Positions 43,128 to 52,607 of a stretch of 64,000 bases of DNA are shown here, piece after piece (the stretch's first letter is position 1; each line of letters starts with the position of its first letter). The DNA lies in contig NZ_VFMK01000001.1 of the NCBI RefSeq assembly GCF_006715025.1, positions 310,001 to 374,000 of the forward strand. Reading direction: 5' to 3'. The notes under the pieces were generated by a model, which made no database searches, had not been told where the DNA came from, and saw only the letters and a list, made by a program, of their open reading frames with translations. The stretch is from Serratia fonticola. Lineage in GTDB: Bacteria > Pseudomonadota > Gammaproteobacteria > Enterobacterales > Enterobacteriaceae. A program made the translations under genes and the position numbers.

Positions 43128-43251
43128 TACCCGTCATATTTCAAATTGCTGGCGCGTTGACTGCTTTATCTCACCCCAGTTGCTTACTCTGGTAAGCGCC
43201 TAGGGACTCGCTCAGTTGTCGCCTTCCCACAATCTGAACTATTTAGGGTAA
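43128..43251. repeat. ERIC element between atpG and atpD
   Basis: Ends TTACCCGTCATATTTCAAAT and CTGAACTATTTAGGGTAA, core CACCCCAGTTGCTTACT and GTAAGCGCCTAGGGACTCGC. It fills almost the whole spacer within the ATP synthase message. Confidence 0.88.
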
Positions 43252-43259
43252 TAACCTGG

Positions 43260-44123
43260 TTAAACCGCGGAGGCTCCCGAAACGATCTCGGTGAGTTCCT
43301 GAGTGATGCTGGCCTGACGCGCCTTGTTGTATACCAACTGCAGCTCTTTGATCAGGCTACCGCCGTTATCGGTTGCGGCTTTCATCGCGACCATTCGTGC
43401 GGCCTGCTCGCTGGCCAGGTTTTCCACGACACCCTGATAAACCTGCGATTCCACATAGCGGCGCAGCAAGGTATCAAGCAGCACTTTTGGATCGGGCTCA
43501 TACAGGTAATCCCAGGATTTTCTCTTCAGCTCACTGTCATCAGAAGGTGGCAATGGCAGAAGTTGCAGTAACTGCGGCTCCTGGGACATCGTATTAACAA
43601 ACTTGTTGCTGACGATGTACAGCTTGTCCAAACGACCTTCGTCGTAGGCTTGCAGCATCACTTTCACAGGCCCAATCAGGTCCGACAGGGAAGGGTTATC
43701 CCCCATGCCTGTGACCTGGGCAACGACGTTGCCACCCACGGAGCCAAAGAAAGAGGCTGCTTTTGAGCCAATCAGCGCCAAATCAGCTTCGACGCCTTTT
43801 TCAGACCAGCTTTTCATCTCTGCCAGCAGTTTCTTGAACAGGTTGATGTTCAAGCCACCGCAGAGACCACGGTCAGTAGACACCACCAGATACCCAACGC
43901 GCTTGACGTCACGCTCATCCAGGTACGGGTGCTTATATTCCAGATTCCCTAACGCCAGGTGACCAATCACCTCGCGCATGGTTTCTGCATAAGGACGGCT
44001 GGCCGCCATGCGATCCTGCGATTTACGCATTTTGGAGGCGGCGACCATCTCCATCGCTTTAGTGATCTTCTGCGTGTTTTGCACGCTTGCGATCTTACTA
44101 CGTATCTCTTTTGCGCCGGCCAT
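43260..44123 (-). CDS. atpG: ATP synthase gamma subunit
   Basis: 287 residues, the E. coli length. It is the rotor shaft of F1: the N- and C-terminal helices (AGAKEIRSKIASVQNTQKIT and KARQASITQELTEIVSGASA) form the coiled coil in the alpha3beta3 cavity. Confidence 0.98.
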   Translation of the reverse strand: MAGAKEIRSKIASVQNTQKITKAMEMVAASKMRKSQDRMAASRPYAETMREVIGHLALGNLEYKHPYLDERDVKRVGYLVVSTDRGLCGGLNINLFKKLLAEMKSWSEKGVEADLALIGSKAASFFGSVGGNVVAQVTGMGDNPSLSDLIGPVKVMLQAYDEGRLDKLYIVSNKFVNTMSQEPQLLQLLPLPPSDDSELKRKSWDYLYEPDPKVLLDTLLRRYVESQVYQGVVENLASEQAARMVAMKAATDNGGSLIKELQLVYNKARQASITQELTEIVSGASAV

Positions 44124-44180
44124 CTCTGCTTCTCCTCATTGCCAGCGGCCTGCTGTTTTTCAACGGCAGGCCACTATGCG

Positions 44181-45722
44181 TTACCAGGACTGGGTTGCCT
44201 TGAAGGTATCGAGGATGCCTTTCAGCTTGCCTTCGATCTCATCGTTATAAGCACCAGTTTGGTTGATGTGGTTCAGCAGTTCGGCATGCTCGCGATCCGC
44301 ATAAGCGACCAGAGCGGCTTCGAAGCTCACGACTTTCGCGACTTCAACGTCGTTCAGGTAACCACGCTCAGCGGCAAACAGCACCAGAGACTGTTGTGCG
44401 ACAGACATCGGCGCATACTGTTTCTGTTTCAGCAGCTCGGTCACTTTCTGACCATGGCTCAGCTGTTTGCGGGTTGCATCATCCAGATCGGATGCGAACT
44501 GAGAGAACGCAGCCAGTTCACGATACTGTGCCAACGCGGTACGGATACCACCGGACAGTTTTTTCATGATCTTGGTCTGTGCTGCACCACCCACACGGGA
44601 TACGGAAATACCCGGGTTAACCGCCGGACGGATACCGGAGTTAAACAGGTTGGATTCCAGGAAGATCTGACCATCGGTAATCGAGATTACGTTGGTCGGA
44701 ACGAACGCGGAAACGTCACCCGCCTGGGTTTCAATGATCGGCAATGCGGTCAGTGAACCGGTTTTCCCTTTGACTTCACCTTTGGTGAAGGCTTCAACGT
44801 ATTCGGCGTTAACACGCGCAGCACGCTCCAGCAAACGTGAGTGGAGGTAGAATACGTCACCAGGATAAGCTTCACGGCCTGGTGGACGACGAAGCAGCAG
44901 AGAAATCTGACGGTAAGCAACGGCCTGTTTGGACAGGTCATCATAAACAATCAGTGCATCTTCACCACGGTCACGGAAGTATTCGCCCATTGCGCAACCG
45001 GCATAAGGCGCCAGGTATTGCAGCGCAGCAGATTCAGACGCGGTAGCCACAACCACGATGGTGTTGGCCAATGCGCCGTGTTCTTCCAGCTTACGCACCA
45101 CGTTCGCGATGGTGGACGCTTTCTGGCCGATAGCCACGTAAACACATTTGATGCCGGAATCACGCTGGTTGATGATCGCATCGATCGCCAAAGCGGTTTT
45201 CCCGGTCTGACGGTCACCGATCACCAGCTCACGCTGGCCACGGCCGATTGGGATCATGGCGTCGACAGATTTGTAACCGGTCTGTACAGGCTGATCAACA
45301 GACTGACGTTCGATAACGCCAGGTGCGATGGTTTCAACCGGAGAGAAACCGTCATGTTCAACCGGGCCTTTACCATCGATAGGTGCGCCCAAGGTGTTGA
45401 CCACGCGGCCCAGCAGGCCACGGCCAACCGGAACTTCCAGAATACGGCCGGTACATTTAACCTTCATGCCTTCGGCCAGATCCGCGTACGGACCCATAAC
45501 CACAGCACCTACAGAGTCACGCTCCAGGTTCAATGCGATTGCATAACGGTTGCCTGGCAGTGCGATCATCTCGCCCTGCATAACGTCGGCCAGACCGTGT
45601 ACGCGGATGATCCCGTCGCTGACGGAAACGATAGTACCTTCATTGTGAGCTTCGCTCACTACATTGAACTGAGCAATGCGCTGCTTGATCAGTTCGCTGA
45701 TTTCGGTGGAATTCAGTTGCAT
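44181..45722 (-). CDS. atpA: ATP synthase alpha subunit
   Basis: A 513-residue non-catalytic nucleotide-binding subunit. The P-loop is GDRQTGKTA, and the alpha/beta signature is PAVNPGISVSRVG. The N-terminal helix MQLNSTEISELIKQRIAQF binds delta. A 342-codon open frame antisense to it (44841-45869) is a shadow. Confidence 0.98.
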   Translation of the reverse strand: MQLNSTEISELIKQRIAQFNVVSEAHNEGTIVSVSDGIIRVHGLADVMQGEMIALPGNRYAIALNLERDSVGAVVMGPYADLAEGMKVKCTGRILEVPVGRGLLGRVVNTLGAPIDGKGPVEHDGFSPVETIAPGVIERQSVDQPVQTGYKSVDAMIPIGRGQRELVIGDRQTGKTALAIDAIINQRDSGIKCVYVAIGQKASTIANVVRKLEEHGALANTIVVVATASESAALQYLAPYAGCAMGEYFRDRGEDALIVYDDLSKQAVAYRQISLLLRRPPGREAYPGDVFYLHSRLLERAARVNAEYVEAFTKGEVKGKTGSLTALPIIETQAGDVSAFVPTNVISITDGQIFLESNLFNSGIRPAVNPGISVSRVGGAAQTKIMKKLSGGIRTALAQYRELAAFSQFASDLDDATRKQLSHGQKVTELLKQKQYAPMSVAQQSLVLFAAERGYLNDVEVAKVVSFEAALVAYADREHAELLNHINQTGAYNDEIEGKLKGILDTFKATQSW

Positions 45723-45734
45723 GCTCCAGTCCCC

Positions 45735-46268
45735 TTAAGACTGCAAGACGTCTGCCAGGCGTTCCAGACGGCCGCGTACGCTGCCATCGATCACCAGATC
45801 ACCGGCACGGATAATGACACCGGCCAGTACAGACTTGTCAATTTTGCAATTCAGCTTAACTTTGCGTGACAGACGTTTTTCCATCGCAGCGGCAATCTTG
45901 GCCTGCTGTTCATCGCTCAGTGCGCTCGAAGAGAGCACGTCGACTTCGACGGTGGATTCCAGCGCGGCACGCAGTTCGATGAACTGTTGCAGTACCGCGG
46001 GCAGGACCAGTAAACGTCCATTTTCGGCCATTACACGGATAAAGTTCTGGCCATGTTCGTCGAGCTCATCGCCACAAACCGCAATAAACGTGTTGGACAG
46101 CGTTTCTGGTGCGACTGCACCTGAAAGCAATTCCGCCATCTGTTCATTGCGGGTGACAACAGCAGTAAACGCCAGCATTTGCTGCCAGCGCTCTACGCTT
46201 TGGTTCTCAACGGCAAAGTCAAAAGCTGCTTTGGCGTAGGGGCGAGCTACAGTGATAAATTCAGACAT
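45735..46268 (-). CDS. atpH: ATP synthase delta subunit
   Basis: A 177-residue stator subunit that links the top of F1 to the b dimer. The N-terminal helical bundle (FITVARPYAKAAFDFAVE) is followed by the C-terminal part with GVIIRAGDLVIDGSVRGRL, the OSCP/delta signature. Confidence 0.97.
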   Translation of the reverse strand: MSEFITVARPYAKAAFDFAVENQSVERWQQMLAFTAVVTRNEQMAELLSGAVAPETLSNTFIAVCGDELDEHGQNFIRVMAENGRLLVLPAVLQQFIELRAALESTVEVDVLSSSALSDEQQAKIAAAMEKRLSRKVKLNCKIDKSVLAGVIIRAGDLVIDGSVRGRLERLADVLQS

Positions 46269-46282
46269 CAGCCCCTCCCTCC

Positions 46283-46753
46283 TTACAGTTCAGCGACCAG
46301 TTTATCAACGATGTCGCTGTTAGCAGCTTCATCCACGGAACGTTCGATGATCTTCTCGGCGCCGGCAATTGCCAGCATCGCGACTTGCTTACGCAACTCT
46401 TCACGAGCGCGCTTACGTTCGGCTTCGATCTCAGCCTGAGCCTGCGCCACGATTTTGTTACGTTCCTGCTCGGCTTCCGCTTTCGCTTCGTCCATGATCT
46501 GAGCTTTGCGTTTGTTTGCTTGCTCGATGATCACCTGAGCTTCTGCTTTGGCAGTTTTCAGCTGGTCGGTCGCATTGGCTTGCGCTAAGTCCAAATCTTT
46601 TTTGGCACGTTCTGCAGAAGCGAGACCATCAGCAATTTCTTTCTGACGCTTCTCGATGGCAGCCATAATTGGCGGCCATACATACTTCATACAGAACCAG
46701 ACAAACAGGATGAACGCGATAGCCTGGCCGAGGATTGTTGCGTTAAGATTCAC
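46283..46753 (-). CDS. atpF: ATP synthase b subunit
   Basis: 156 residues. One N-terminal membrane helix (NATILGQAIAFILFVWFCMK) is followed by a long charged coiled coil (AERAKKDLDLAQANATDQLK onward) that forms the peripheral stalk as a dimer. Confidence 0.97.
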   Translation of the reverse strand: MNLNATILGQAIAFILFVWFCMKYVWPPIMAAIEKRQKEIADGLASAERAKKDLDLAQANATDQLKTAKAEAQVIIEQANKRKAQIMDEAKAEAEQERNKIVAQAQAEIEAERKRAREELRKQVAMLAIAGAEKIIERSVDEAANSDIVDKLVAEL

Positions 46754-46811
46754 AGCACAATGCCTCTATAAAAGTTAATAATGTGGTTTCTTTGCAGAGC
46801 GTGAGCCCTAC

Positions 46812-47051
<240 letters not shown>

Positions 47052-47101
47052 GACAGTCTCCAGTTTGTTTCAGTTTATAAAGTGCTAGTGTTTTAAGAAA
47101 A

Positions 47102-47881
47102 TCAGTGCTCTTCAGATGCCATCGACAGATAGACAATCGTCAGAACCATGAAAATAAAGGCTTGAAGCGTAATGATCAGGATGTGGAAGATTGCCCAAGG
47201 CAAACTCAGGATCCACTGTGACCACCACGGCAACAGGCCGGCAATCAGGATGAAGATCAACTCACCCGCATACATGTTGCCGAACAGTCGCAGACCCAGA
47301 GAAACAGGTTTGGACAGCAGGCTGACACCTTCAAGAATCAGGTTGATTGGAATGAACACCGGGTGGTTGAACGGCTGCATGGTTAACTCTTTAACGAACC
47401 CACCAACGCCTTTCATTTTGATGCTATAGAACAGAATCAGGACAAATACGGCCAATGCCATCGACAACGTGATATTCACATCCGCGGTTGGTACCACGCG
47501 CAATGCAGGCAGGCCGAGATAACGCTCACCAATGGTTGGCAGGAAATCCACCGGGATCAGGTCCATCAGGTTCATCAGAAACACCCAGACGAACACGGTC
47601 AGCGCCAGCGGAGCAATCACCTTGCTCTTGCCGTGATACATATCCTTGACGCTGTTATCGACGAAGCCAACAATCAGCTCAACGGCGGTTTGCAACTTCC
47701 CTGGCACACCACTGGTGGCATTTTTGGCAACTTTGCGGAAAATCGCCAGAAAAACAACCCCGAGGACAATGGAGAAAAACATCGAGTCGACGTTAATCGA
47801 CCAGAACCCCGTCCCGACCTGAAGCTGCGTCAGGTGGTGACCGATATACTCCTGTGGAGTCAAGACTTCTCCTGCAGACAT
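47102..47881 (-). CDS. atpB: ATP synthase a subunit
   Basis: 259 residues, about a dozen fewer than E. coli because the segment after GHHLTQLQVG is shorter. Five to six membrane helices. The essential arginine lies in SKPVSLGLRLFGNMYAGEL. Forms the proton half-channels against the c ring. Confidence 0.97.
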   Translation of the reverse strand: MSAGEVLTPQEYIGHHLTQLQVGTGFWSINVDSMFFSIVLGVVFLAIFRKVAKNATSGVPGKLQTAVELIVGFVDNSVKDMYHGKSKVIAPLALTVFVWVFLMNLMDLIPVDFLPTIGERYLGLPALRVVPTADVNITLSMALAVFVLILFYSIKMKGVGGFVKELTMQPFNHPVFIPINLILEGVSLLSKPVSLGLRLFGNMYAGELIFILIAGLLPWWSQWILSLPWAIFHILIITLQAFIFMVLTIVYLSMASEEH

Positions 47882-47903
47882 GATGCCTCTTACCCTTATT
47901 TAG

Positions 47904-48287
47904 TTAAGTTCGGTAACTGTTTATCACGGCTGGTGCCACTATCTGCACAATCAACACCGCTAAATAGGTCAGGCCAAGCGGTATAAACGCCGCTTTGAAC
48001 ACCCCAAGCGCCACGATCAACAACACGATGGTGATCACGACCTTCAGCCCCTCGCCAATGGCGAACGACCAGGCAACCCGACCGGGCGCCGGCGTCTGCG
48101 CCTGATGACGCAAGGCAAACAGCATAAACATGGCGTTCGGTAACCAGGCTGCAAGACCGCCTGCGAATGCCGAGCCGCTCCACTCCAGACTTTTCAGCCA
48201 AAAAGCAGCGCTGATCAAAACAAAAGTCATTAACTGCAGGAACAGCAGTTTGCGTGCAACTTTTCCGCTGTAAAGGGACACAGACAT
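47904..48287 (-). CDS. atpI: ATP synthase accessory protein I
   Basis: 127 residues from the ATG at 48287 (MSVSLYSGKVARKLL), close to the E. coli length; the frame extends 27 codons upstream without homology. Four hydrophobic segments. A chaperone-like helper of c-ring assembly and the first gene of the operon. Confidence 0.93.
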   Translation of the reverse strand: MSVSLYSGKVARKLLFLQLMTFVLISAAFWLKSLEWSGSAFAGGLAAWLPNAMFMLFALRHQAQTPAPGRVAWSFAIGEGLKVVITIVLLIVALGVFKAAFIPLGLTYLAVLIVQIVAPAVINSYRT

Positions 48288-48379
48288 GACGTTTGTTCTC
48301 TCCGTACCCTTTAGGGGTATGCTGAGTGACGTATAAAACTGCCTTTGCCGTTCAGAGTCAAGCAGCAAAAAACGTGCAA

Positions 48380-48407
48380 ATTATACGGGCCACTCCAACG
48401 AATTCAA
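48380..48407 (-). promoter_or_regulatory. atp operon promoter
   Basis: On the minus strand TTGAAT (plus 48402-48407), 16 bases, TATAAT (plus 48380-48385). This gives a leader of about 85 nt ahead of atpI. Confidence 0.8.
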
Positions 48408-48409
48408 TC

Positions 48410-48913
48410 GATAAGTAGCGAAAAGGTGAACAATTATTTAAATTTCCCCTTTTGGGGCTATTTTCACAAGAAAACGGTCGGAATACTCGTTCTCATTTAT
48501 TTGTCTGATTATTCCAATGTTGCGCAGAGAAACGTGCAACCGATCACAATAATGATTCTTTCTGATTTATAGCCCAGGTTAACAGTTGGCGTCTTTAGCT
48601 AATTGAGCGATTAAAAAATATTATAAATCAAAATATTATAACGTAACCAATCAAAAACAATCCTTATACCCCGTAAAAACCTTCTATTGACATTTACATG
48701 AGTAATATCGCAACAGCAGATTAACACCAACAGCAAAAGAGAATCTTTCCCATATCGTTGCTAACGTGACTATTACGCTTTGCAATGACTGGTTTATGGC
48801 GTTTTCTATGTTAATAAAACGTTAATTACCTAAAAACCTCTCAGTTCATTAGCCTGCTTATTTTTAGCTTACGTGTCTTGCTCTAATTCCTGAGAGTTTG
48901 ATTCTGAGCAAAC
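48410..48913. other. AT-rich spacer rsmG-atpI
   Basis: About 500 bp without a credible gene. AT-rich with scattered T tracts; E. coli has a similar long gap at this place. A weak inverted repeat, CTCTCAG (48838) with CTGAGAG (48890), lies just past rsmG. No ERIC element is present. Confidence 0.5.
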
Positions 48914-49534
48914 TTAATTTCGCTTGAGAACCACCAAATGCCGTTCACCTTCCAATTCCGGCACCTGTAAACGGATCACCGACTCCAGAGAAACCCCCTC
49001 CGGCAACTGTGCCAACTCGTCCTCAGGGCAAACCCCTTTCAGCGCATAGAAACGCCCCTGCCCTTGCGTAGGCAGATGGTGGCACCAGGACAACATATCT
49101 TGCAGCGAAGCAAAAGCGCGGCTGATTACGCCATCAAAAGGCGGCTCTGCCGGAAACGCTTCTACACGGCTTTGTACAGGTTCAATATTTTTCAGCCCCA
49201 ACTCATGCTGCACCTGCCGCAGAAAGCGTACGCGCTTACCCAAGCTGTCCAGTAGGGTGAAATGCGCATCGGGACGTACGATCGCCAAAGGAATGCCAGG
49301 CAGACCAGGGCCCGTCCCTACATCGATAAAGCGTGTCCCCTCCAGGTGTGGATTAACCACAATGCTATCCAATATATGACGCACCAGCATTTGCAGAGGA
49401 TCGCGAACTGAAGTGAGGTTGTAAGCCTTGTTCCACTTGTCGAGCATACCGACATAACCCAACAATTGCTGTTTTTGTTGATCGGGAAGCGCAATTCCAG
49501 CTGCTGAAAGCAACGAATCTAATTTTTTTTGCAC
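48914..49534 (-). CDS. rsmG: 16S rRNA m7G527 methyltransferase
   Basis: 206 residues (GidB), one fewer than E. coli. Class I methyltransferase: the SAM loop is FIDVGTGPGLPGIPLA and the adjacent acidic strand is FTLLDSLGKRVRFL. Methylates G527 in the 530 loop; loss gives low-level streptomycin resistance in other bacteria. Follows mnmG in the usual gid order. Confidence 0.97.
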   Translation of the reverse strand: MQKKLDSLLSAAGIALPDQQKQQLLGYVGMLDKWNKAYNLTSVRDPLQMLVRHILDSIVVNPHLEGTRFIDVGTGPGLPGIPLAIVRPDAHFTLLDSLGKRVRFLRQVQHELGLKNIEPVQSRVEAFPAEPPFDGVISRAFASLQDMLSWCHHLPTQGQGRFYALKGVCPEDELAQLPEGVSLESVIRLQVPELEGERHLVVLKRN

Positions 49535-49674
49535 AACAGAGTCCTCTGACAGGCGCGGAACAGCGGGCCAACCCGGAGCTGCTCCCTATAAGGCAACCAA
49601 TGATAATTCAGGCTTGGAGAGATGTCAGTGGCCGTTTGCACAACAGATAGGCAAACGACCACTCGGACAGAGAT

Positions 49675-51564
49675 TTAGGCGCTACGGCGCAGCAACCCCT
49701 GTTTTTTCAGCCAGATCAGCAGAATAGAAATCGCAGCTGGCGTGATGCCAGAAATGCGTGATGCCTGGCCGATCGAGTTAGGTTTGTGATCGTTGAGTTT
49801 GGCGATCACTTCATTCGATAACCCGGAAACCTGACGGTAATCAAGATCCAGCGGTAGCACGGTGTTTTCGTTGCGTTGCTGTTTTTCGATCTCATCTTGC
49901 TGGCGAGCGATATAACCTTCGTATTTCACCTGGATTTCCACTTGCTCAGCGGCTTGGGTATCCTCTAGGGCAGGAGAAAAAGCAGCAACCGCCGTCAGTT
50001 GGGCATAGTCCATTTCAGGACGACGTAACAGTTCTTCACCGTTGACTTCACGTGACAGCGGAGCCTTTAGCAAGACGTTAACCTGATCGACATTTTCCGA
50101 GTGCGGGTGTACCCAGATATCCCGTAAGCGCTGACGTTCCTGTTCGATGTGCTCGAGCTTCTCGCAGTAACGTGCCCAACGCTCATCATCCACCAAGCCA
50201 AGTTCACGCCCTTTTTCTGTCAAGCGAAGATCTGCATTGTCTTCACGCAGCATCAGACGATATTCAGCTCTGGAGGTAAACATGCGATAGGGTTCTTTAG
50301 TGCCCAAGGTACTGAGATCGTCTACCAGCACGCCCAGATAAGCCTGATCGCGGCGTGGTGACCAACCTTCGTCTTCCGAGGCATAACGACCCGCATTTAA
50401 CCCAGCCAACAGACCTTGTGCCGCGGCCTCTTCATAGCCAGTAGTGCCATTGATCTGGCCAGCAAAGAACAGACCCTGGATGAATTTGCTTTCCAGCGTC
50501 GGTTTCAGATCGCGCGGATCGAAGAAATCATATTCGATGGCATAACCTGGGCGCACAATGCGCGCATTCTGCATCCCTTCCATCGAACGCACAATTTGCA
50601 TCTGGACATCGAATGGCAGGCTGGTGGAAATGCCGTTCGGGTAAATTTCATTGCTGGTCAATCCTTCCGGTTCAAGGAAGATCTGATGAGCATTACGATC
50701 GGCAAAACGCATCACTTTGTCTTCGATCGACGGGCAATAACGTGGTCCGATCCCTTCAATGATCCCGGCATACATCGGGCTACGATCGAGGTTGTTGCGG
50801 ATCACCTCGTGGGTTTTTTCATTGGTGTGTGTGATGTAGCACGGAACTTGCTGCGGATGCTGGCTGGCATTACCCAGGAAAGAAAACACCGGGATAGGCG
50901 TATCACCATGCTGTTCTGCCAGAACACTGAAATCAATAGTCCGAGCATCAATACGCGGTGGTGTCCCTGTTTTCAGACGATTGACACGCAGCGGTAACTC
51001 ACGCAGACGTCGTGATAGAGAGATCGACGGAGGATCTCCAGCACGACCGCCGCTGTAATTCTCGAGACCAATATGGATCTTGCCATCCAAGAAAGTCCCC
51101 ACGGTGAGTACTACCGCTTTAGCTCGGAATTTGAGGCCCATTTGGGTAACGGCGCCCACTACGCGATCGTTTTCCACAATAAGATCTTCAACCGCCTGTT
51201 GGAAGATCATCAGGTTTGGTTGGTTCTCTAATGCGGTACGAACGGCTTGCCGATACAAGACACGATCGGCCTGAGCCCGGGTTGCTCGAACGGCAGGGCC
51301 TTTGCTGGCGTTTAGTATCCTAAACTGAATGCCTGCATGGTCGATCGCCTTGGCCATCAGTCCACCGAGTGCATCAATTTCCTTAACCAGATGCCCTTTA
51401 CCAATACCACCAATCGCCGGATTACAGGACATTTGTCCCAGCGTGTCGATATTGTGTGTCAGTAATAACGTTTGACGTCCCATACGCGCAGCAGCCATTG
51501 CCGCTTCGGTACCGGCATGACCCCCACCGATGATAATGACGTCAAATTGATCTGGATAAAACAT
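49675..51564 (-). CDS. mnmG: tRNA U34 modification enzyme MnmG
   Basis: 629 residues, the E. coli length, from the ATG at 51564 (MFYPDQFDVIIIGG). FAD-binding GGGHAGTEAA at the N-terminus. The conserved cysteine region is SCNPAIGGIGKGHLVKE. The C-terminal helical domain binds MnmE. With MnmE it forms cmnm5U34 in tRNA. Transcription away from oriC starts from a promoter just beside the unwinding element. Confidence 0.97.
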   Translation of the reverse strand: MFYPDQFDVIIIGGGHAGTEAAMAAARMGRQTLLLTHNIDTLGQMSCNPAIGGIGKGHLVKEIDALGGLMAKAIDHAGIQFRILNASKGPAVRATRAQADRVLYRQAVRTALENQPNLMIFQQAVEDLIVENDRVVGAVTQMGLKFRAKAVVLTVGTFLDGKIHIGLENYSGGRAGDPPSISLSRRLRELPLRVNRLKTGTPPRIDARTIDFSVLAEQHGDTPIPVFSFLGNASQHPQQVPCYITHTNEKTHEVIRNNLDRSPMYAGIIEGIGPRYCPSIEDKVMRFADRNAHQIFLEPEGLTSNEIYPNGISTSLPFDVQMQIVRSMEGMQNARIVRPGYAIEYDFFDPRDLKPTLESKFIQGLFFAGQINGTTGYEEAAAQGLLAGLNAGRYASEDEGWSPRRDQAYLGVLVDDLSTLGTKEPYRMFTSRAEYRLMLREDNADLRLTEKGRELGLVDDERWARYCEKLEHIEQERQRLRDIWVHPHSENVDQVNVLLKAPLSREVNGEELLRRPEMDYAQLTAVAAFSPALEDTQAAEQVEIQVKYEGYIARQQDEIEKQQRNENTVLPLDLDYRQVSGLSNEVIAKLNDHKPNSIGQASRISGITPAAISILLIWLKKQGLLRRSA

Positions 51565-51617
51565 GGAACTGCACCTCGAAGTACTAGCGGACGATCGTTG
51601 TTTGCCCAAGGCTGGGG

Positions 51618-51646
51618 ATTCTACTCAAGTTTAGACGATCGACCAA
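51618..51646 (-). promoter_or_regulatory. mnmG (gidA) promoter
   Basis: On the minus strand TTGGTC (plus 51641-51646), 17 bases, TAGAAT (plus 51618-51623). It lies 30 bases from the left 13-mer of oriC; transcription from this site is known to aid origin opening in E. coli. Confidence 0.7.
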
Positions 51647-51654
51647 GCGGTCAG

Positions 51655-51935
51655 GATCGTAGGTAATTAAAAGAAGATCTTTTTTATTTAAAGATCTCTT
51701 TACTAGATCTCTTATTAGGATCGCGATCCTCTGTGGATAAGTGATTATTCACGATGAAGATCATGGTATTAACGAGGATCGTTTGCTGTGAATGATCGGT
51801 GATCCTGGCTCGTATAAGCTGGGATCTAAATGGCATGTTATACACAGCCTGAAAAGCGTACGACGGTTGTTATTGGGATAACTACGGGTTTTACCCTGCT
51901 TATAAGCGTAGTTATCCACAATCGTTCGCGCGATC
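51655..51935. other. oriC: Chromosomal replication origin oriC
   Basis: Between mnmG and mioC. The unwinding element has three 13-mers: GATCTTTTTTATT (51676), GATCTCTTTACTA (51693) and GATCTCTTATTAG (51706), the last identical to the E. coli right 13-mer. DnaA boxes are R1 TGTGGATAA (51732-51740), R2 TTATACACA (51838-51846), R3-like TTGGGATAA (51873-51881) and R4 TTATCCACA (51912-51920). Twelve GATC sites occur in 281 bp, the substrate of Dam and SeqA. The block GTGAATGATCGGTGATCCTG is the same as in E. coli. Confidence 0.96.
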
Positions 51936-51945
51936 TTTAACCGAA

Positions 51946-52386
51946 TTAGAGTAAATTAATCCAATTTCTTACCCATTCTTCTGCCGGATCCTCGGGAATT
52001 TCATGTTGGGTCACGTCGATCTCGAGACGATCGCCGATCCTTTTCGCTCCTCGAGCCTGGAAAAGATCGTCGATCTGTTTGATCGCGCCACAGAAGGTGT
52101 CGTACTCAGAACTGCCTAGGCCAACAGCGCCAAACGTTACCTGGGATAAATCAGGTTGCTGTTCTTCTACCTGTTCCAACAGCGGTTGCAGATTATCCGG
52201 TAGATCGCCTGCGCCATGTGTGGAGGAAACCACCAGCCACAGCCCGGACAGCGTTAGCTCTTCCAATTCAGGGCCATGCAGCATCTCTGTAGAAAAACCG
52301 GCTTCTTCAAGCTTTTCAGCCAAATGTTCAGCCACGTATTCAGCACTGCCAAGCGTACTGCCACTGATCAGAGTAATGTCTGCCAT
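51946..52386 (-). CDS. mioC: Flavodoxin-like protein MioC
   Basis: 146 residues from the ATG at 52386 (MADITLISGSTLGSAEYVAE). A flavodoxin fold with the FMN phosphate loop SGSTLGSAEY and the aromatic/loop motif STHGAGDLPDN. FMN protein linked to biotin synthase activity in E. coli. Transcription runs into oriC. Its stop lies 11 bases from the last origin GATC. Confidence 0.95.
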   Translation of the reverse strand: MADITLISGSTLGSAEYVAEHLAEKLEEAGFSTEMLHGPELEELTLSGLWLVVSSTHGAGDLPDNLQPLLEQVEEQQPDLSQVTFGAVGLGSSEYDTFCGAIKQIDDLFQARGAKRIGDRLEIDVTQHEIPEDPAEEWVRNWINLL

Positions 52387-52447
52387 GAATGATCCCAACT
52401 TTTCCGAAGAGGCGCTATTGTACGCTGTGAATGAGCTGGGATCTACC

Positions 52448-52456
52448 TGTGGATAA
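52448..52456 (-). promoter_or_regulatory. DnaA box in the mioC promoter
   Basis: TTATCCACA on the minus strand, about 60 bases ahead of mioC. A DnaA box at the mioC promoter is also known in E. coli, where DnaA represses transcription into oriC. Confidence 0.75.
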
Positions 52457-52461
52457 TATGG

Positions 52462-52587
52462 GTATATCTCCGTCGTCTTTCAAGTTACAGCGTTGTTGGC
52501 TGCGCTTACTGACCCCAGTCACTTACCGGTGTAAGCTCCTGGGGATAAGTAAGCTGGCCGCCTAACTGCAACTTGAAATCCATAGGG
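52462..52587. repeat. ERIC element between asnC and mioC
   Basis: Ends GTATATCTCCGTCGTCTTTC and CAACTTGAAATCCATAGGGG, core TGACCCCAGTCACTTACC and GTAAGCTCCTGGGGATAAG. About 126 bp and well preserved. It begins 6 bases from the mioC DnaA box. Confidence 0.93.
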
Positions 52588-52607
52588 GAGTAAAATAGGT
52601 AGGTAAT

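Noticed and set aside
44841..45869. 342-codon plus-strand open frame
   Set aside because: Entirely antisense to atpA; composition follows the complement of AtpA codons, with no ribosome-binding site or recognisable domain.
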